The notes: a model not told the origin generated them from the letters alone. A DNA stretch of 64,000 bases from Euborellia annulipes (GCA_023213315.1 JAKCPI010006084.1:1-64000); one strand, 5' to 3'; shown: positions 34,124-44,518, counted from the stretch's first letter. A program made the numbers and translations.

Positions 34124-34238
34124 CATTTTTCTTTTTGAGATGCCAAACAGCGTGTCAGGTGGTGCTTTCTCGTGCCTGAATGAAGCGAAGGATTTAGAGC
34201 CGAACAGCGTTTGATGGCTACCAAGGCGGGTGCGCGAT
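34124..34238 (-). CDS. Candidate internal exon of unrecognised host gene
   Basis: 115 nt with a strong acceptor (TTCTTTTGCAG) and donor (ATG/GTGAGT). One frame is open throughout: 38 residues, including HQTLFGSKSF and PPDTLFGISKRK, i.e. two TLFG-containing units. A second frame is also open. It starts with one nucleotide of a split codon and ends at a codon boundary. Clearly GC-richer than its flanks. I recognise no family. It would lie downstream of the 61.1-kb exon in a minus-strand gene, but linkage is inference. Confidence 0.4.
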
Positions 34239-34431
34239 CTGCAAAAGAAGAAATAAAGAAAATTAATATATCATTTAATAAATAGGAACAATTTTTTCTA
34301 AACTAGGCCCTAAAATAAATTTTTTATTGGACCGACTTGACCTGAATAAAAAAACTCCATAATCATCACAGTCCTAGTATCGTAGTTATGGCTGTTGAGT
34401 TGTATCAAGGAAGGGTTGCAGGGGCAGAGAC

Positions 34432-34745
34432 TGGCAGTCAATAAATATTTTATTGGGCCGACGATAGAGGCCATCTTCAGGGCTCAATAAGTGTCAAGGA
34501 AATATTATAATTTGCATTAGGCAGCTATAGACTGAGAGATCTTTCAATTCATTCTTTCATTGAAAGATCTCTCACATGATAGGCGTCACTACATATAGCT
34601 GTCTAATGCAAATTATACATATTTCCTTAAAACTTATTGGGCCCTAAAGATGGTCTCTTTTGAGATCAAAACGTCGACCAAATAAAATATTTAAAGAAAA
34701 AATTTGATTGCCAACCCGAGTAAAAATGATTAAAAATGATCGAGG
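34432..34745 (+). mobile_element. Penelope-like palindromic element
   Basis: Arms GGCAGTCAATAAATATTTTA and complement ending TTTGATTGCC, centred near 34558. Right module CTAAAGAT-GGTCTC-TTTT-GAGATC-AAAACGTCG; left arm (outward) CTGAAGAT-GGCC..GGCCC. The CTGAAGA/CTAAAGA difference shows divergence between arms. Confidence 0.7.
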
Positions 34746-34766
34746 GATACACTCGCCTGCAGCAGG

Positions 34767-35602
34767 GACTTTCTCTTACTTTGGGTAATCGAAATTTGTG
34801 TTCTGTGCTTGTCACACCAGATTTTTTTGAGTTGAGATTTATTTAGTTTCCGCCGATATATAATTATATTAGAATTCAAGAAACATGGGAAAATATTTAT
34901 ATTTTTTAATAAAAGTGTAAGATGGCTGTTATTTATTAATCTTAAGGAGTGGATTTGCGCCCGGGGTGGGGGGGGGGGGCAACGGGGGGGGGGGGGGTTT
35001 GAGGGAAAGTGGATTTGCAGCCAGGAGAATAAAAAACTATTTTTATTCTCCTAGCTGCAAATCCACTTCCTTAAGATTATTTATATTTTGTTTCCATGGC
35101 AACCATTTCTTCTATATTTCCTATGAAGTACAAAAGTTAAGTGGTCTTAAAACAATTTTGAGAGCAAAATGAGAATATACATTTTAAAGAGCATCTAAAA
35201 AATAATTGATCGTTAGAGCGAATTTTGAGAAAATCGAAAAAAAAAAACAGAAAAAGTACATCACTAAAGTACTAATACTCTTTGGCCGATTTTGTTCAAA
35301 AGCTTTGTGTCATGTCTCATAGGGGTACCGAACTTAAACTTAAAATTTCAACCTCCTAGCTTTTACTTTCTCTTATTTTAATTATCCATTTAAGACTGCT
35401 TAATAGCTTACAGGCATCGGACCAGCCTCTTATTTTAATTCTTGAGATATTTTGTTCACACACACACATGTCGCGAAAACCACTTTTTTGATTCAGGGGA
35501 CCTCAAAACGTGTATATCCATTAAAATCTTGATATCGAATTTTTGACATGAATCCAATACTTTCTATCTCTATATATATTAACATATATATAGAGGTAAA
35601 AG
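34767..35602 (+). mobile_element. CTGGTG-family element with nested insertion
   Basis: 5' half-hairpin (CTTTCTCTTACTTTGGGTAATC...CACACCAG), TTATATTTTG...CCATGGCAACC, the core and the 3' hairpin. It is interrupted at about 34907-35077 by a Penelope-like palindrome and again near 35365-35440 by a short unidentified segment. Confidence 0.8.
34907..35077 (-). mobile_element. Penelope-like relict inserted in CTGGTG element
   Basis: Contains a near-perfect hairpin GTGGATTTGCAGCCAGGAG / CTCCTAGCTGCAAATCCAC at 35006-35069, long G-runs, and AATCTTAAGG words at both ends. A left-only segment of about 33 nt may be the tail in reverse. ATTTATATTTT occurs at both junctions. It shares TTTGCAGCCAGGAGA with the element at 61990. 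Confidence 0.55.
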
Positions 35603-35746
35603 AAGTTCGCCAATAGGCGAAAAGGTTTGCCGTTTCCTTTTCAAGAGTAATCACATCTTGTCATTATAACGTGTTAGTTCTTCACACAAAAGAATGAAGC
35701 CAATTTTTTTTTTTTTTTTCAACTAAGATTAAATTATTTTTCGATA

Positions 35747-36022
35747 TTAAAAGCTGTCCGTTTCCAAGGGGTGGTTAATATAGTTTAAAGATAATAGAAT
35801 CTTCCATCCAAAGAGGGTCAGAGACGGTTCGAAAGGTGGCGATTGTAGACGTGAGGTGTTGATGGAGATCCAGGCGCCAGGACCACACGCGCTACAAAGG
35901 GTCTGACCGGCCCTTGTAGGTCTCAATTTGCAACAGGATATTGGCCAATAGAGATTTATTGCCAGGGCGGTCCTCCCTGAAGCCCAGGTGAGAAAAAATG
36001 ACCGGCGGTTCAAAAGCCACAA
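35747..36022 (-). CDS. Unassigned 91-codon ORF
   Basis: An open frame starting MWLLNRRSFFLTWASG in a GC-rich island. No recognised motif, and the opposite strand has its own exon-like signals, so this is probably not a gene. Listed because the composition differs from the surroundings. Confidence 0.15.
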   Translation of the reverse strand: MWLLNRRSFFLTWASGRTALAINLYWPISCCKLRPTRAGQTLCSACGPGAWISINTSRLQSPPFEPSLTLFGWKILLSLNYINHPLETDSF

Positions 36023-36251
36023 GCATTTTCACACATATATAATCATAGAACCCCACTCTTTCTCTTTTTTCTATATAGAAAAAATTATATTCTTTGAACT
36101 AACTTCCTTTTGAAACCATATAAAAATATTAATTTTAAGGAATTTTCTAAAATATTTTAATTTACCATTACGAAGGTCTTTTTCTTTAATAAATGGTTGA
36201 AAGCAACTATTAATCTAGCATCCGAAAAATAAAGAGCCTGGCAACAGATTA

Positions 36252-36335
36252 GAGCAACAGCCACCAAGATCGTTGCAATCAGTGGAGAAAGCCTCGGATG
36301 GGTGGCCCCGGGAATCAGCATATGGCAAATATTTT
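36252..36335 (+). repeat. Low-copy 'CAGCCACCAAGATCGTT' block, copy 3
   Basis: GAGCAACAGCCACCAAGATC then GTTG, GGGTGGCCCCGGGAATCAGC. Best match to the copy at 27305 in the first 24 nt; the rest is looser. Confidence 0.35.
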
Positions 36336-36406
36336 GAAGTGCTTAGTGCCATAATACTGTATTAGTACTTATAAGTTTTTATATAAAGATAAATAGTATT
36401 ATTTAC

Positions 36407-37564
36407 TGATGAGTAGCAGGATGAAGAAAGAAAAGAAGCTAGTATTTATTTCATTTATTTAATACCCATTAGGCTAACGTTTCGGTCTCGGTCGAGACCA
36501 TCTTCAGAGCTACAATCTATCGTCGATTGAACGCACCATATGACTGTTACTCTTCCTAATAATATACTCAATTGTTTTAAACCTCTGTATATTGATAAAT
36601 TATAACTTATTGGTTATGAATTATATAATTGAGTCTATGATATTTATCTCATATTGACAGCCCATAAGGTATATATGGGTCATTCCATGCCAAATCGACA
36701 ATTTTTTTCCTGATCCCCGCGGATTTTTTTTTCAGTAAAGTAATAATTTTTAGTAAGATGACGACTTAAAATTTTCGAATAAAATATCATTTTTCAATTT
36801 CTAAAGTTTCACGAGAAAGCTGAAAAAATTTCTTAAAAAAGTTACGTAAAAAATAAACCAAATTTCAAGAAAAAATTTTTTATAACAAAAAAAAAAATTA
36901 GAAGCGATCGTTGGCACATCTTGAAATTAGCGGGGATAATTGTAGAATTAGTTGAAGTTTTTTTGAGTTAAAAAAAAAAATGGTCGGATTAAAATTAGGG
37001 TTTAAAAAAAAAACTGAAATATTTCATATATCCGGGCTTCTAAAATAATTTTTGTATTCTTTTCTGAAAACTACAATAAAAAACAAAATTTTTATAGCCT
37101 TGCGGGGTTCCGAAATATCAATTTTAAAATAAGTTATAGTTATTTAAAAAAAAAAGAGCAGTTTTTGTCAAAAATCCATAACTTTTTTTTTTAGTTGGGT
37201 AAAAAAATTTGAAAAAATTCTCAAAAATGTCTTTTAAGGGGAAGAAAAAAAGATAGAAAATTTTCAGGGAAATCCGAGGGGATCAGGAAAAAAATTTGTC
37301 AATTTGGCATGGAATGACCCATATATTTTCTATATCTTTTGTATTTTATATTATTAGTCATGAATTAGTAATGTGTTGAAAGAAAATTGTAATTTTAAAA
37401 TTTATCCTCATCCTTGCTATGTTGTAGCTATGAAGATGGTCTCGACCGAGACCGAAACGTTAGCCTAATGGGTACTAAATAAATGAAATAAATACTAGCT
37501 GCTTTTCTTTCTTCATCCTGCTACTCATCAACAACTTTTATCCAGTTATAAATCTACTTTTCTC
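36407..37564 (+). mobile_element. Penelope-like palindromic element with nested MITE
   Basis: Arms of about 115 nt: TGATGAGTAGCAGGATGAAG... and the complement ending CCTGCTACTCATCA, then a right-only tail of 34 nt (ACAACTTTTATCCAG...). Flanked by TAGTATTATTTAC (13 bp) at 36394-36406 and 37565-37577. Module: left arm, outward, CTGAAGAT-GGTCTCG-ACCGAGACC-GAAACGTTAG; right arm ATGAAGAT with the same perfect stem (37430-37460). The interior is occupied by an unrelated inverted-repeat element. Confidence 0.85.
36675..37322. mobile_element. MITE with ~50-bp inverted repeats
   Basis: Ends ATGGGTCATTCCATGCCAAAT and ATTTGGCATGGAATGACCCAT. Inverted similarity continues through TTTTTTCCTGATCCCC. About 648 bp, non-coding. 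TAT/ATA flanks make the exact duplication ambiguous. Superfamily not assigned. Confidence 0.8.
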
Positions 37565-37577
37565 TAGTATTATTTAC

Positions 37578-38493
37578 CATAATAACCTTGTATATATATA
37601 CAACTAAGCCGGAATATTTGCAAATTAAAGGACTTCAGATAGACCAATAAAAATTTACTTGTTTTATTCTCCACACTTGCATATATTCGAATCCGAACAG
37701 TCTTCTCCAGTTATAAAAATCTGTTTTTTTTTTTTTTTTTTTTTTTGAATAAAATATTTTGGAGAGCCTATTTATTTTATTTTTTGGAGAATAAATCGAC
37801 AGCAAGCAAAGCCTCGAAAGATCGAACTCACGATGCTGGCCCAATAAATATGACAGCTGGCCAGCGACAGAATCTGTCTCTCTGTCTCTGGGCTGTCGTC
37901 TGTCCGTCTCTCTGTCTGTTATTTCAAAGAATGTCCCCCCATCGAGGACACTCACGCACACGGACAGACTTTTTATTTGTTATTTTGCATTCAAAACATT
38001 CACTCATTCATTTGATCATATTAAAATACATTTAATCCTCACAAACAAGTGAAAAAATATTTTTTTTTTTCCGTGTTTGATTCTTTTATGTAAATAGATT
38101 TTTTTCTTAACACGCCAATTCTATATGCCACGGCTAGGATTTACCAATTGTTTTTTAAGTCTTTTCGGCATCTAAGGCCATATAGACTTCGACGATACTC
38201 ATTACTTAATACGATATATTAGAGAGGTCCAGGAACAATTATTTATACCGCCCCTTTAGGCAGTGATCATTGGGTTCATTTATACCATTTAATAATATTC
38301 AAATGATCAAGGATGCAATATCAATAATATCACATGCCATCCTACAAAACAGTTTTACTCTTAACACATTAGATCAGCGTTTTCCAAACTGGGAGGCGCG
38401 GACTAGTCTAAGGGGAGGCGCGAATATCAGCCACAGCGAGCAATTTTCTAAATGATTACTAAAGTTTTATAAATAAAAAATAACAAATAAGAA
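37578..38493. other. Simple-sequence and unique DNA
   Basis: T-run near 37727; CT-rich (TCTCTCTGTCTCTG) near 37870 that creates overlapping ORFs on both strands; 38370-38450 resembles a hAT MITE end (AGCGTTTTCCAAACTGGG). No gene supported. Confidence 0.4.
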
Positions 38494-38640
38494 TGCCCTC
38501 GGGGCTTGGTGTAGGGGTTAGCGTGCTAACCTCGAAATACCAAAAGTCGCGGGTTCGGACTCCAGGCAGTCCGATGATTTTATTTAATTTTAATTATGGC
38601 TTAACATTTGGATACCAAATGGCTTAAATAAGAATGCCTT
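38494..38640 (+). mobile_element. tRNA-derived SINE, family A, tail missing
   Basis: Intact head GCCCTCGGGGCTTGGTGTAG, A box GGGGTTAGCGTGC, B box GGGTTCGGACTCC; the body ends at AATAAGAATGCC. Confidence 0.8.
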
Positions 38641-38647
38641 TTTTTTT

Positions 38648-38762
38648 ATTTAGAGTCTTTTTCGGCATCGGAGGCCGTTTAGACCCAATTCCTATTTATT
38701 TCAATTGATTGGTAGTCAATTCAATTGAAATAAATTTTTACTTTTTTTCCATGAGATGGAAT
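38648..38762 (-). mobile_element. SINE family B fragment
   Basis: Complement of the family B tail: GTCTTTTTCGGCATCGGAGG, then AATTGATTGGTAGTCAATTC and TTTTCCATGAGATGG near the lost head. Confidence 0.55.
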
Positions 38763-39266
38763 ACAAAATATCAGTTTGGTAAATATGGGGTACACAAATC
38801 TTAATTAATTCAAAATTTCATAAGTAAATTCTATCATTGATTTGAGTTTAATTGACAAATTTCTGTTTTGAAGGCGAATTTCAAATTTTTTTCTCATATA
38901 AACAATGAGAGAAATATAGCCAGATTGCAATATGTAGATTAGATTTTTTTTTTCAATTTTATTAATCTCCGCTTACGTTTCAATCGTGACTCCCACACAA
39001 TAATTGAAAAAGATACAAATTCATTAATCTCAAAATATGACTAAGATAAATTATGAATATGTTAGGCAGCACCGATGAAAAGTCGAGGCAAGTTAAATTA
39101 GATTAATTAACAACATTAAAAAGAGGGGGGAGATGATGAATGAAAACAACATACAAATATTATTAAACAATGTCTGAAGAAAAAAAAAACAGACAGAGAG
39201 AGAAAGTGAGTGATAATATTAATAAAAACATCCAGAAAATACCAATAAATATGAAAATAGTATAAC
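38763..39266. other. AT-rich DNA, nothing recognised
   Basis: Homopolymers and an (AG)n tract near 39190. No supported feature. Confidence 0.4.
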
Positions 39267-39410
39267 AAAAAAAGCTGGTGTGACTGATCGACAACACACA
39301 ACTTTCTCTTACCTTCAGTAATCGAAAGTTGTGTTCTGTGCTTGTCGCACCAGATTTTTTCTGTTGACGATACACATTTAGGTTCTGACAGTACGGTACA
39401 TTTTTTTTTT

Positions 39411-39594
39411 TAAACACACGCTTTTTTTCCACTCACACTCTCATTTACACAGTCTTTACGGCAACTCAAGTCATTTAAGACTTTGACGATAACCGTTATT
39501 ATTTAAAATATCTATTGGGGGTCCAATTGGATTTAGCGGGACCTCAAAACGTTTATGTGCATTTCTATTTAAGCCATTTGGTATCCAAGTACGG
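39411..39594 (-). mobile_element. SINE family A tail inside CTGGTG element
   Basis: Complement of the SINE tail and body: CACTCACACTCTCATTTACAC, CAACTCAAGTCATTTAAGAC, TTGGGGGTCCA. The head is missing; a stray GGGACCTCAAAACGT from the CTGGTG family is mixed in near 39538. Confidence 0.7.
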
Positions 39595-39738
39595 TATATT
39601 TGAAATCAGATGTAAAATTTAAAATAGTGGGAAAATATTTATATTTTGTTACCATAGCAACCATTTCTCCTATCTTTCCTATCAAGTACAAGAGCAAAGT
39701 GGTCTTCAGAAGATTTCAATGTCAAAATGAGAATATAA

Positions 39739-39932
39739 ATAATATTTTCTTTGACTGGAGACTGTGTATAGTATTGGTGATGGGTAGGCAGCCAGGATTA
39801 GAAATAACACACGAAATTTTATCTCATTCTACTCGTCGACGTTTCGGGTGCAATCGCCCCTTCCTCAGGACTGAGCAGGTGTCAATTCCTCCTTTTGTTA
39901 TAATTGACACCAGCTCAGTCCTGAGGAAGGGA
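39739..39932 (-). mobile_element. 5'-truncated Penelope-like insertion
   Basis: ATGAGAATATA occurs at both junctions (39728-39738 and about 39933-39943), an 11-bp duplication. On the minus strand the module is CTGAGGAA-GGGGCGATTGCACCC-GAAACGTCGAC (39835-39870). One arm is cut short after CTGAGGAAGGG; the other continues into a tail of about 39 nt. Truncation at one end with the tail kept fits target-primed reverse transcription. Confidence 0.75.
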
Positions 39933-40359
39933 TGAGAATATACATTTTAAAGAGAATCTAAAAAATAATTGATTTGTGAATTTGAATCAAAATCGTTGGA
40001 GCAAATTTTGAGAAAATCGAAAAAAAATCTGAAAAAGTCATAAGTAAAGTCCTAGTACTTTTTGGCCGTTTTCGTTCAAAAGCTTCGAGTCACGTCCCAG
40101 GGGGGTACCTAACTTAAATATTAAATTCCATCTTCGTAGCTGAATTCCTTCAGGCTTAAAATTGAACACATACATCCACACACAGACAGACCATGTTGCG
40201 AAAACCACTTTTTTGGATTCAGGGGACCTCAAAACGTGATCCATCAAAATCTCGACATCGAATTTTTGACATGAATCCAATACTTTATATATATTTCCAT
40301 GTATATATAGGTAAGAGAAAGTAAAACTCGTAGCTATTGTTTATTAATTAAAACGGAGT

Positions 40360-40760
40360 AGGAGCAATGCTGTTTGTTTCTGAATCCTTTGGGGCGTTGA
40401 GGGGTCGGATCAGGATGAGTTTTATTTTAATTAAATCTGCAAATCATTATGCGTCAATTATATAGGAATGGAATGCGATGACTGCCCTTAAAGAGTAAAA
40501 GAGAGAGAGAGAGGATCTCTCTCCTCTCTCGATTGGCCCAATACAAAATTGAGTTATTAATATTAGACCCGTCAGGATGGGACCTCCTACCTCGAAGGCG
40601 CACAAATTATACCTCCGTCTCTCTCTCTTTCTCATTCTCTCTTTCTATTTTCTCGGTCCTCTGTCTCTGTCTTTCTCCCAGGGTCGTTCGCTTGCCACTC
40701 TTAGGCATTTCGGTGCATTTAATCTATCCAATACAGATTCATTAACTCTCTGTCTTTTTC
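40360..40760. other. Unique island with (GA)n/(CT)n
   Basis: GC-richer, with GAGAGAGAGAGAGGATCTCTC near 40503 and CT-rich tracts to 40760. The overlapping 62-72-codon ORFs are products of CT repeats. No supported gene. Confidence 0.4.
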
Positions 40761-40870
40761 TCTTGTTTATAAATTGGAAGAAAAATATTATATGATTATA
40801 TTGTTACGATATAAAGACCTAGGACGTCCTTCTTTTTCATATTTTAATTGATTTTGAAAATGCAGAAAAG

Positions 40871-41320
40871 TGTTGAAAGAGGAAAAAAAACAACAACAAG
40901 AAAATGCAGCCAATGTTTCTTTATTGAGATACAGTCCACTCTAACTAGCCCAGCTAACGTTTCGATCGTAAGTTTGGACCATCATCAGAGCTGGGGCTGT
41001 GGTCAAATCTCTATATATGCCTTTTTGACACAGCCAAAACCAAAACGCTAGCATATATAGAGATTTGACACAGTCCCAGCTCTGATGATAATCCAAACTT
41101 AGGATCGAAACGTTAGCAGCCATCATTAGAGCTGGGGCTGTGTCAAATCTCTATATATGCTTTTTTGACACAGCCCCAGCTCTAATGATGGTCCAAACTT
41201 AGGATAGAAACGTTAGCCGTGGACTGAATCTCAATAAAGCAACCTACATTAGCTGCATTTTCTTCTTGTTTTTTTCTTTCTTTCAACATCCTCGCTACAG
41301 CGATACATCCCCTGTTTCTT
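40871..41320 (+). mobile_element. Penelope-like element with internally duplicated module
   Basis: Outer arms TGTTGAAAGAGG... and ...CTTTCAACA; right-only tail of about 32 nt (TCCTCGCTACAGC...). The interior has several alternating copies of TTGACACAGCCCCAGCTC and its complement, so more than one full module: inverted at 40960-40988, direct at 41082-41112 (CTGATGAT-AATCC...GGATC-GAAACG) and at 41182-41212 (CTAATGAT-GGTCC...GGATA-GAAACG). Confidence 0.75.
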
Positions 41321-41526
41321 AAAAGAAAGAAAGTTTAATTGGAAAGAAAATGACAAATTAATTTCTAAATATTTCGGCAACTTATTGACACTCCTTTTCA
41401 GTGGATTTCAAGTCTTTTATCAAGTATGTTTTGGAAAGAAAGACCATTAATGTTTGCTCAGCATTTTTTTTTTTTTTTTTTTTAATTAAAAAGTACTGAA
41501 AATATATTAATTACTGAGTTAACTCT

Positions 41527-41597
41527 AAGGTTGTATTTATCTGAGTTTCACGAGCGGTACGAGGATACCCCGTGAAACTCACATAAATACAACCTTT
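41527..41597. repeat. Short perfect-stem palindrome
   Basis: AAGGTTGTATTTAT..GAGTTTCACG pairs with CGTGAAACTC..ATAAATACAACCTT around a loop of about 20 nt. Related words (GAGGTTGTATTTAT near 59443 and GAGTTTCACGAG near 60453) occur at the far edges of another repeat. Confidence 0.7.
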
Positions 41598-42556
41598 GAT
41601 CAAAATGTTTCAATTGAAACCCATACCGCGATCCTTAAATTTAACTGACAAGTGAGTTAACTCGATAATCTTCCTTGCCTATTTAAATTGTACGGTTCAT
41701 GAGTGGTGGGAGACGAGAAATTCACTGAAGGGAAATATTTGAAAATTAATTTGTCTCCTCAATGAAAATAAACTTTTTTTTTAATTAAATCATCCCATGC
41801 AAAAACAAAATTTGAAGAAAATATTATTATATTATATAATTAAATATAGGCCTATATACCTGGTATATATTATTAACAGTGGAAAAGCCCGCTTTGGGCG
41901 GTATTTAATACGTAAATTTTTCAGAAATACAAAGCCCAGGTTATTTATGAAGGATGCACGGCAAAAATTCAGTCAAGAAATAAAAGCTTTCGGACGCGAA
42001 TGAAGTTTCAATTTATTGTTCAAACAAAATTCATATGATTCAATGTTGTCTTCAATATAGGCGTTAGACTATGGGTAATCCCAATTGGCCATCTTATTTT
42101 TTTTAACCATTAACTTCAAAATTAGAAGAAAATCTCAGAGAATAGTCTCAAGCCAAATTTTTAAAATTTCCTTTTGAATATTTATATTTATACTCACTAA
42201 TTTACTAGTCACATTTTTTTTTTTTGTTTTTTAAGTTCAAGGATGGATAGTTAATAATTTTAAATTAGGATTCAGAGAGTTCTCAACTCGCAAAGTATTT
42301 ATGCTAATGAGACAAAAGAATTATTTTATATTAATCTTGAAAATTATGACATATAAATAATAACGCAAACGAGAGGTGGTGACGTTACGCTTGGTTACAG
42401 TTTGACAAAGATAAACAGCGACACGCTCACTTGTCTGACAAGTCAAATAATATTTTTATTATTATATCTAAAAGGCCTTCTGATAGAAAAATTAAATAAA
42501 AATTTATTTAGAAATAGGTGGGTAGTCTTTTATAAATAATAGTTGAAATGAATTTC
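41598..42556. other. AT-rich DNA, nothing recognised
   Basis: Includes a TAGGCCTA octamer (41847). The 68-codon ORF at 41797 shows no motif. Confidence 0.4.
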
Positions 42557-43305
42557 ATTTTTACTTTCTCTTACTCTATATATAAAATATATAGAGAAAG
42601 TATTGCGATCATGTCAAAAATTCGACGTCGAGATTTTGATGGATATACATGTTTTGAGGTCCAAGTGGGTCCAGCAAATTGGTCTGTCTGTCTGTGTGTG
42701 TGTAACGATTTTTAGCATGAGGGAATTGAGCTTACCGGATTGAAATTTTATATTTAAGTTAGGTACCCTCCCAGACACTCAAAATATGCTTTTGAACAAA
42801 ATCGGCCAAAAAGTACTAGTACTTTACTGATGTACTTTTTCAGTTTTTTTTTTTTCGATTTTCTCAAAATTCACTGCAACGATTTTGATTAAAATTCATA
42901 TATCATCTATTTTTTAGATGCTCTTTAAAAAGTATATCAATGAAATTTTTCGTGGAAATTGTTTGAAGTACACTTTACTAATGACCTACTATTTCAGTTT
43001 TTTTCGATTTTCTCAAAATTCGCTGCAACGATTTTGATTAAAATTCATAAATGAACTATTTTTTAGATGTTCTTTAAAAAGTATGTCAGTGAGATTTTTC
43101 GTGGAAATCGTTTGAAGTACACTTTACTGATGTTGAAGCATTCGTATATCAGCGTCTATGAATAGTGTGGTCAATTTTGAAACTAAGATGCTATGGGAAA
43201 CTAAATATATCTCGACACAAAAAATCTGATGGACCGGCGCACCACTTTCTTACCTAATGGTAAGAGAAAGTTGTGTGCTGTGCGACCAGTCACACCAGAT
43301 TTTTA
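42557..43305 (-). mobile_element. CTGGTG-family element with internal tandem duplication
   Basis: Complete in reverse, from TTTTTACTTTCTCTTAC to CACACCAGATTTTT. The block TTTCTCAAAATTC..GCAACGATTTTGATTAA..TTGAAGTACACTTTACT, about 130 bp, occurs twice in tandem (42845-42975 and 43005-43135). Confidence 0.85.
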
Positions 43306-43439
43306 ATTTAATGTTCCTAATTCTACTTACTTAAAGGTTTGTAGGGTCTAGTGAAATATAATTCACCTAAACTATAGATTGCCAATAATTATTTATCATT
43401 ATTTTTTGAGAGTGATGTATTTTTTTTTAAATTTTCAAT

Positions 43440-43720
43440 GAAATTAGAATACCAAGAACGTTGGGTGGCCGATATAAGGGAGGGTGGCTAATGAGACCGC
43501 AAGGAACGCCCCTTTAGCACCTATTGGGCCCAGAACTCTTTCTCGGCTTCTCTGTGAATCACTGAGGACCTCAGGGAAGCTGAGTCAGATGATCTTCCGA
43601 GTCTCAGGCCTCAAGGAAACCTCGACTGCCGCAAATAAAATAAAAACCGGGGCGTGGTCATCGTACGACCTTCGGATGCACTCTCATATTTGGACTTAAT
43701 AAATATTTTAATATTTCCGA
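43440..43720 (+). other. GC-rich unique island with 71-codon ORF
   Basis: The ORF at 43484-43699 (starts MANETARNAPLAPIGP) is in a markedly GC-richer island. No known motif and no convincing splice sites. An AP-1 site TGAGTCA lies at 43581-43587. Either a conserved regulatory island or a small gene; undecided. Confidence 0.25.
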
Positions 43721-43859
43721 TTTATATGAGAAAGAAAATGTACTAATCATTGGAAAATTTAAAATTTGTAGCGCAGTTTAGAGTTTTTTTTTTGTATTTT
43801 AAAATAAATTATAGCAGTGAATAGATATTTTATTGCAAATTAAAAAAATTAAATTATGC

Positions 43860-43925
43860 AGCTTTTTTTTCTTTATATCCCACTTCTGACGTTTCAGCCA
43901 AAGGTTAATCCATGTTCGGATTATA
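43860..43925 (-). mobile_element. Decayed Penelope-like module
   Basis: On the minus strand: CATGGATTAACCTTTGGCT-GAAACGTCAGAAG. Isolated. Confidence 0.3.
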
Positions 43926-44121
43926 ATTTTTTTGATACGTAAAATTTTACAAAATAAATTAAAATAGAAGATAATATTGATTTATTAAATAAAATTTTAT
44001 ATTAGAAATTATATAATATTATAATTATAATTATAATTCCATGTTATAAAGTTTTTTCTACCCTGGGTTTGTCTGAAATTTTTTAAACATGAAATGCTGC
44101 ACCGCACCCCAAAGCATAAAT

Positions 44122-44325
44122 AAAAATCTGGTGTGACTGGTCGCACAGCACACAATTTTCTCTAACCTTCGGTAATCGAAAGTTGTGTGCTGTGCTTGTC
44201 ACACCAGATTTTTTTCCACCGATATATTAGAATTCAAGATATAAAATTTTTAAAAATGGGAAAATATTTATATTTTGTTACCATGGCAACAATTTCTTCT
44301 ATCTTTCCTATGAAGTACAAGAGTA
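44122..44325 (+). mobile_element. CTGGTG-family element, 3'-truncated by SINE
   Basis: Perfect long 5' hairpin (CTGGTGTGACTGGTCGCACA...GCTTGTCACACCAG) and core to AAGTACAAGAGTAC, where a SINE-A body begins. Confidence 0.85.
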
Positions 44326-44329
44326 CCAA

Positions 44330-44518
44330 ATTTGTTTTATTTAAGCCATTTGGATACCAAATGACTTAAATAGAAATGCCTGGACCCCCAATAGATATTT
44401 TAATAATTAACGGTTATCGTCAAAGTCTTAAATGGCCTAAGTTGCCAAAAAGACTCTGTGAATGTGAGTGTTAGTGTGAATGAGAAAAAAAGTGTGCGTT
44501 TAAAAAAAAAAAAAAAAA
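44330..44518 (+). mobile_element. SINE family A, 5'-truncated
   Basis: TTTTATTTAAGCCATTTGG, TGGACCCCCAATAGATA, AACGGTTATCGTCAAAG, GTGAGTG tract and A-run. Confidence 0.75.

Larger units (their letters stand above)
35603..36393. other. Unique island and low-copy block
   Basis: 35790-36030 is GC-rich and carries a 91-codon minus-strand ORF as well as, on the plus strand, an exon-like piece (TTGTAG/GTCTC... to CCCAG/GTGAGA, 35918-35979). 36252-36335 is the third CAGCCACCAAGATCGTT block. None is assignable. Confidence 0.35.
39267..40325 (+). mobile_element. CTGGTG-family element with two nested insertions
   Basis: Intact 5' hairpin (CTGGTGTGACTGATCG...GTCGCACCAG), then a SINE-A fragment (39411-39594) in reverse, then the core from GTACGGTATATTTGAA, a Penelope-like insertion at 39739-39932, and the rest of the core to the 3' hairpin ending GGTAAGAGAAAGTAAAA. 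It gives a relative age order: CTGGTG copy first, the others later. Confidence 0.85.

Noticed and set aside
34966..35172. ORF beginning with a glycine run
   Set aside because: Produced by a poly-G tract inside a Penelope-like relict and CTGGTG element.
36252..36335. 28S rRNA fragment (minus strand GATCTTGGTGGC)
   Set aside because: Similarity is limited to about 18-20 nt and lost in the other two copies of the block.
37635..38035. Overlapping 108- and 96-codon ORFs on opposite strands
   Set aside because: Driven by CT-rich and poly-T simple sequence; no recognisable protein.
40447..40795. ORFs of 62-72 codons
   Set aside because: Translate (GA)n and (CT)n tracts.
41082..41212. CRISPR-like array of repeats
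   Set aside because: Repeats alternate in orientation and belong to a eukaryotic palindromic element.
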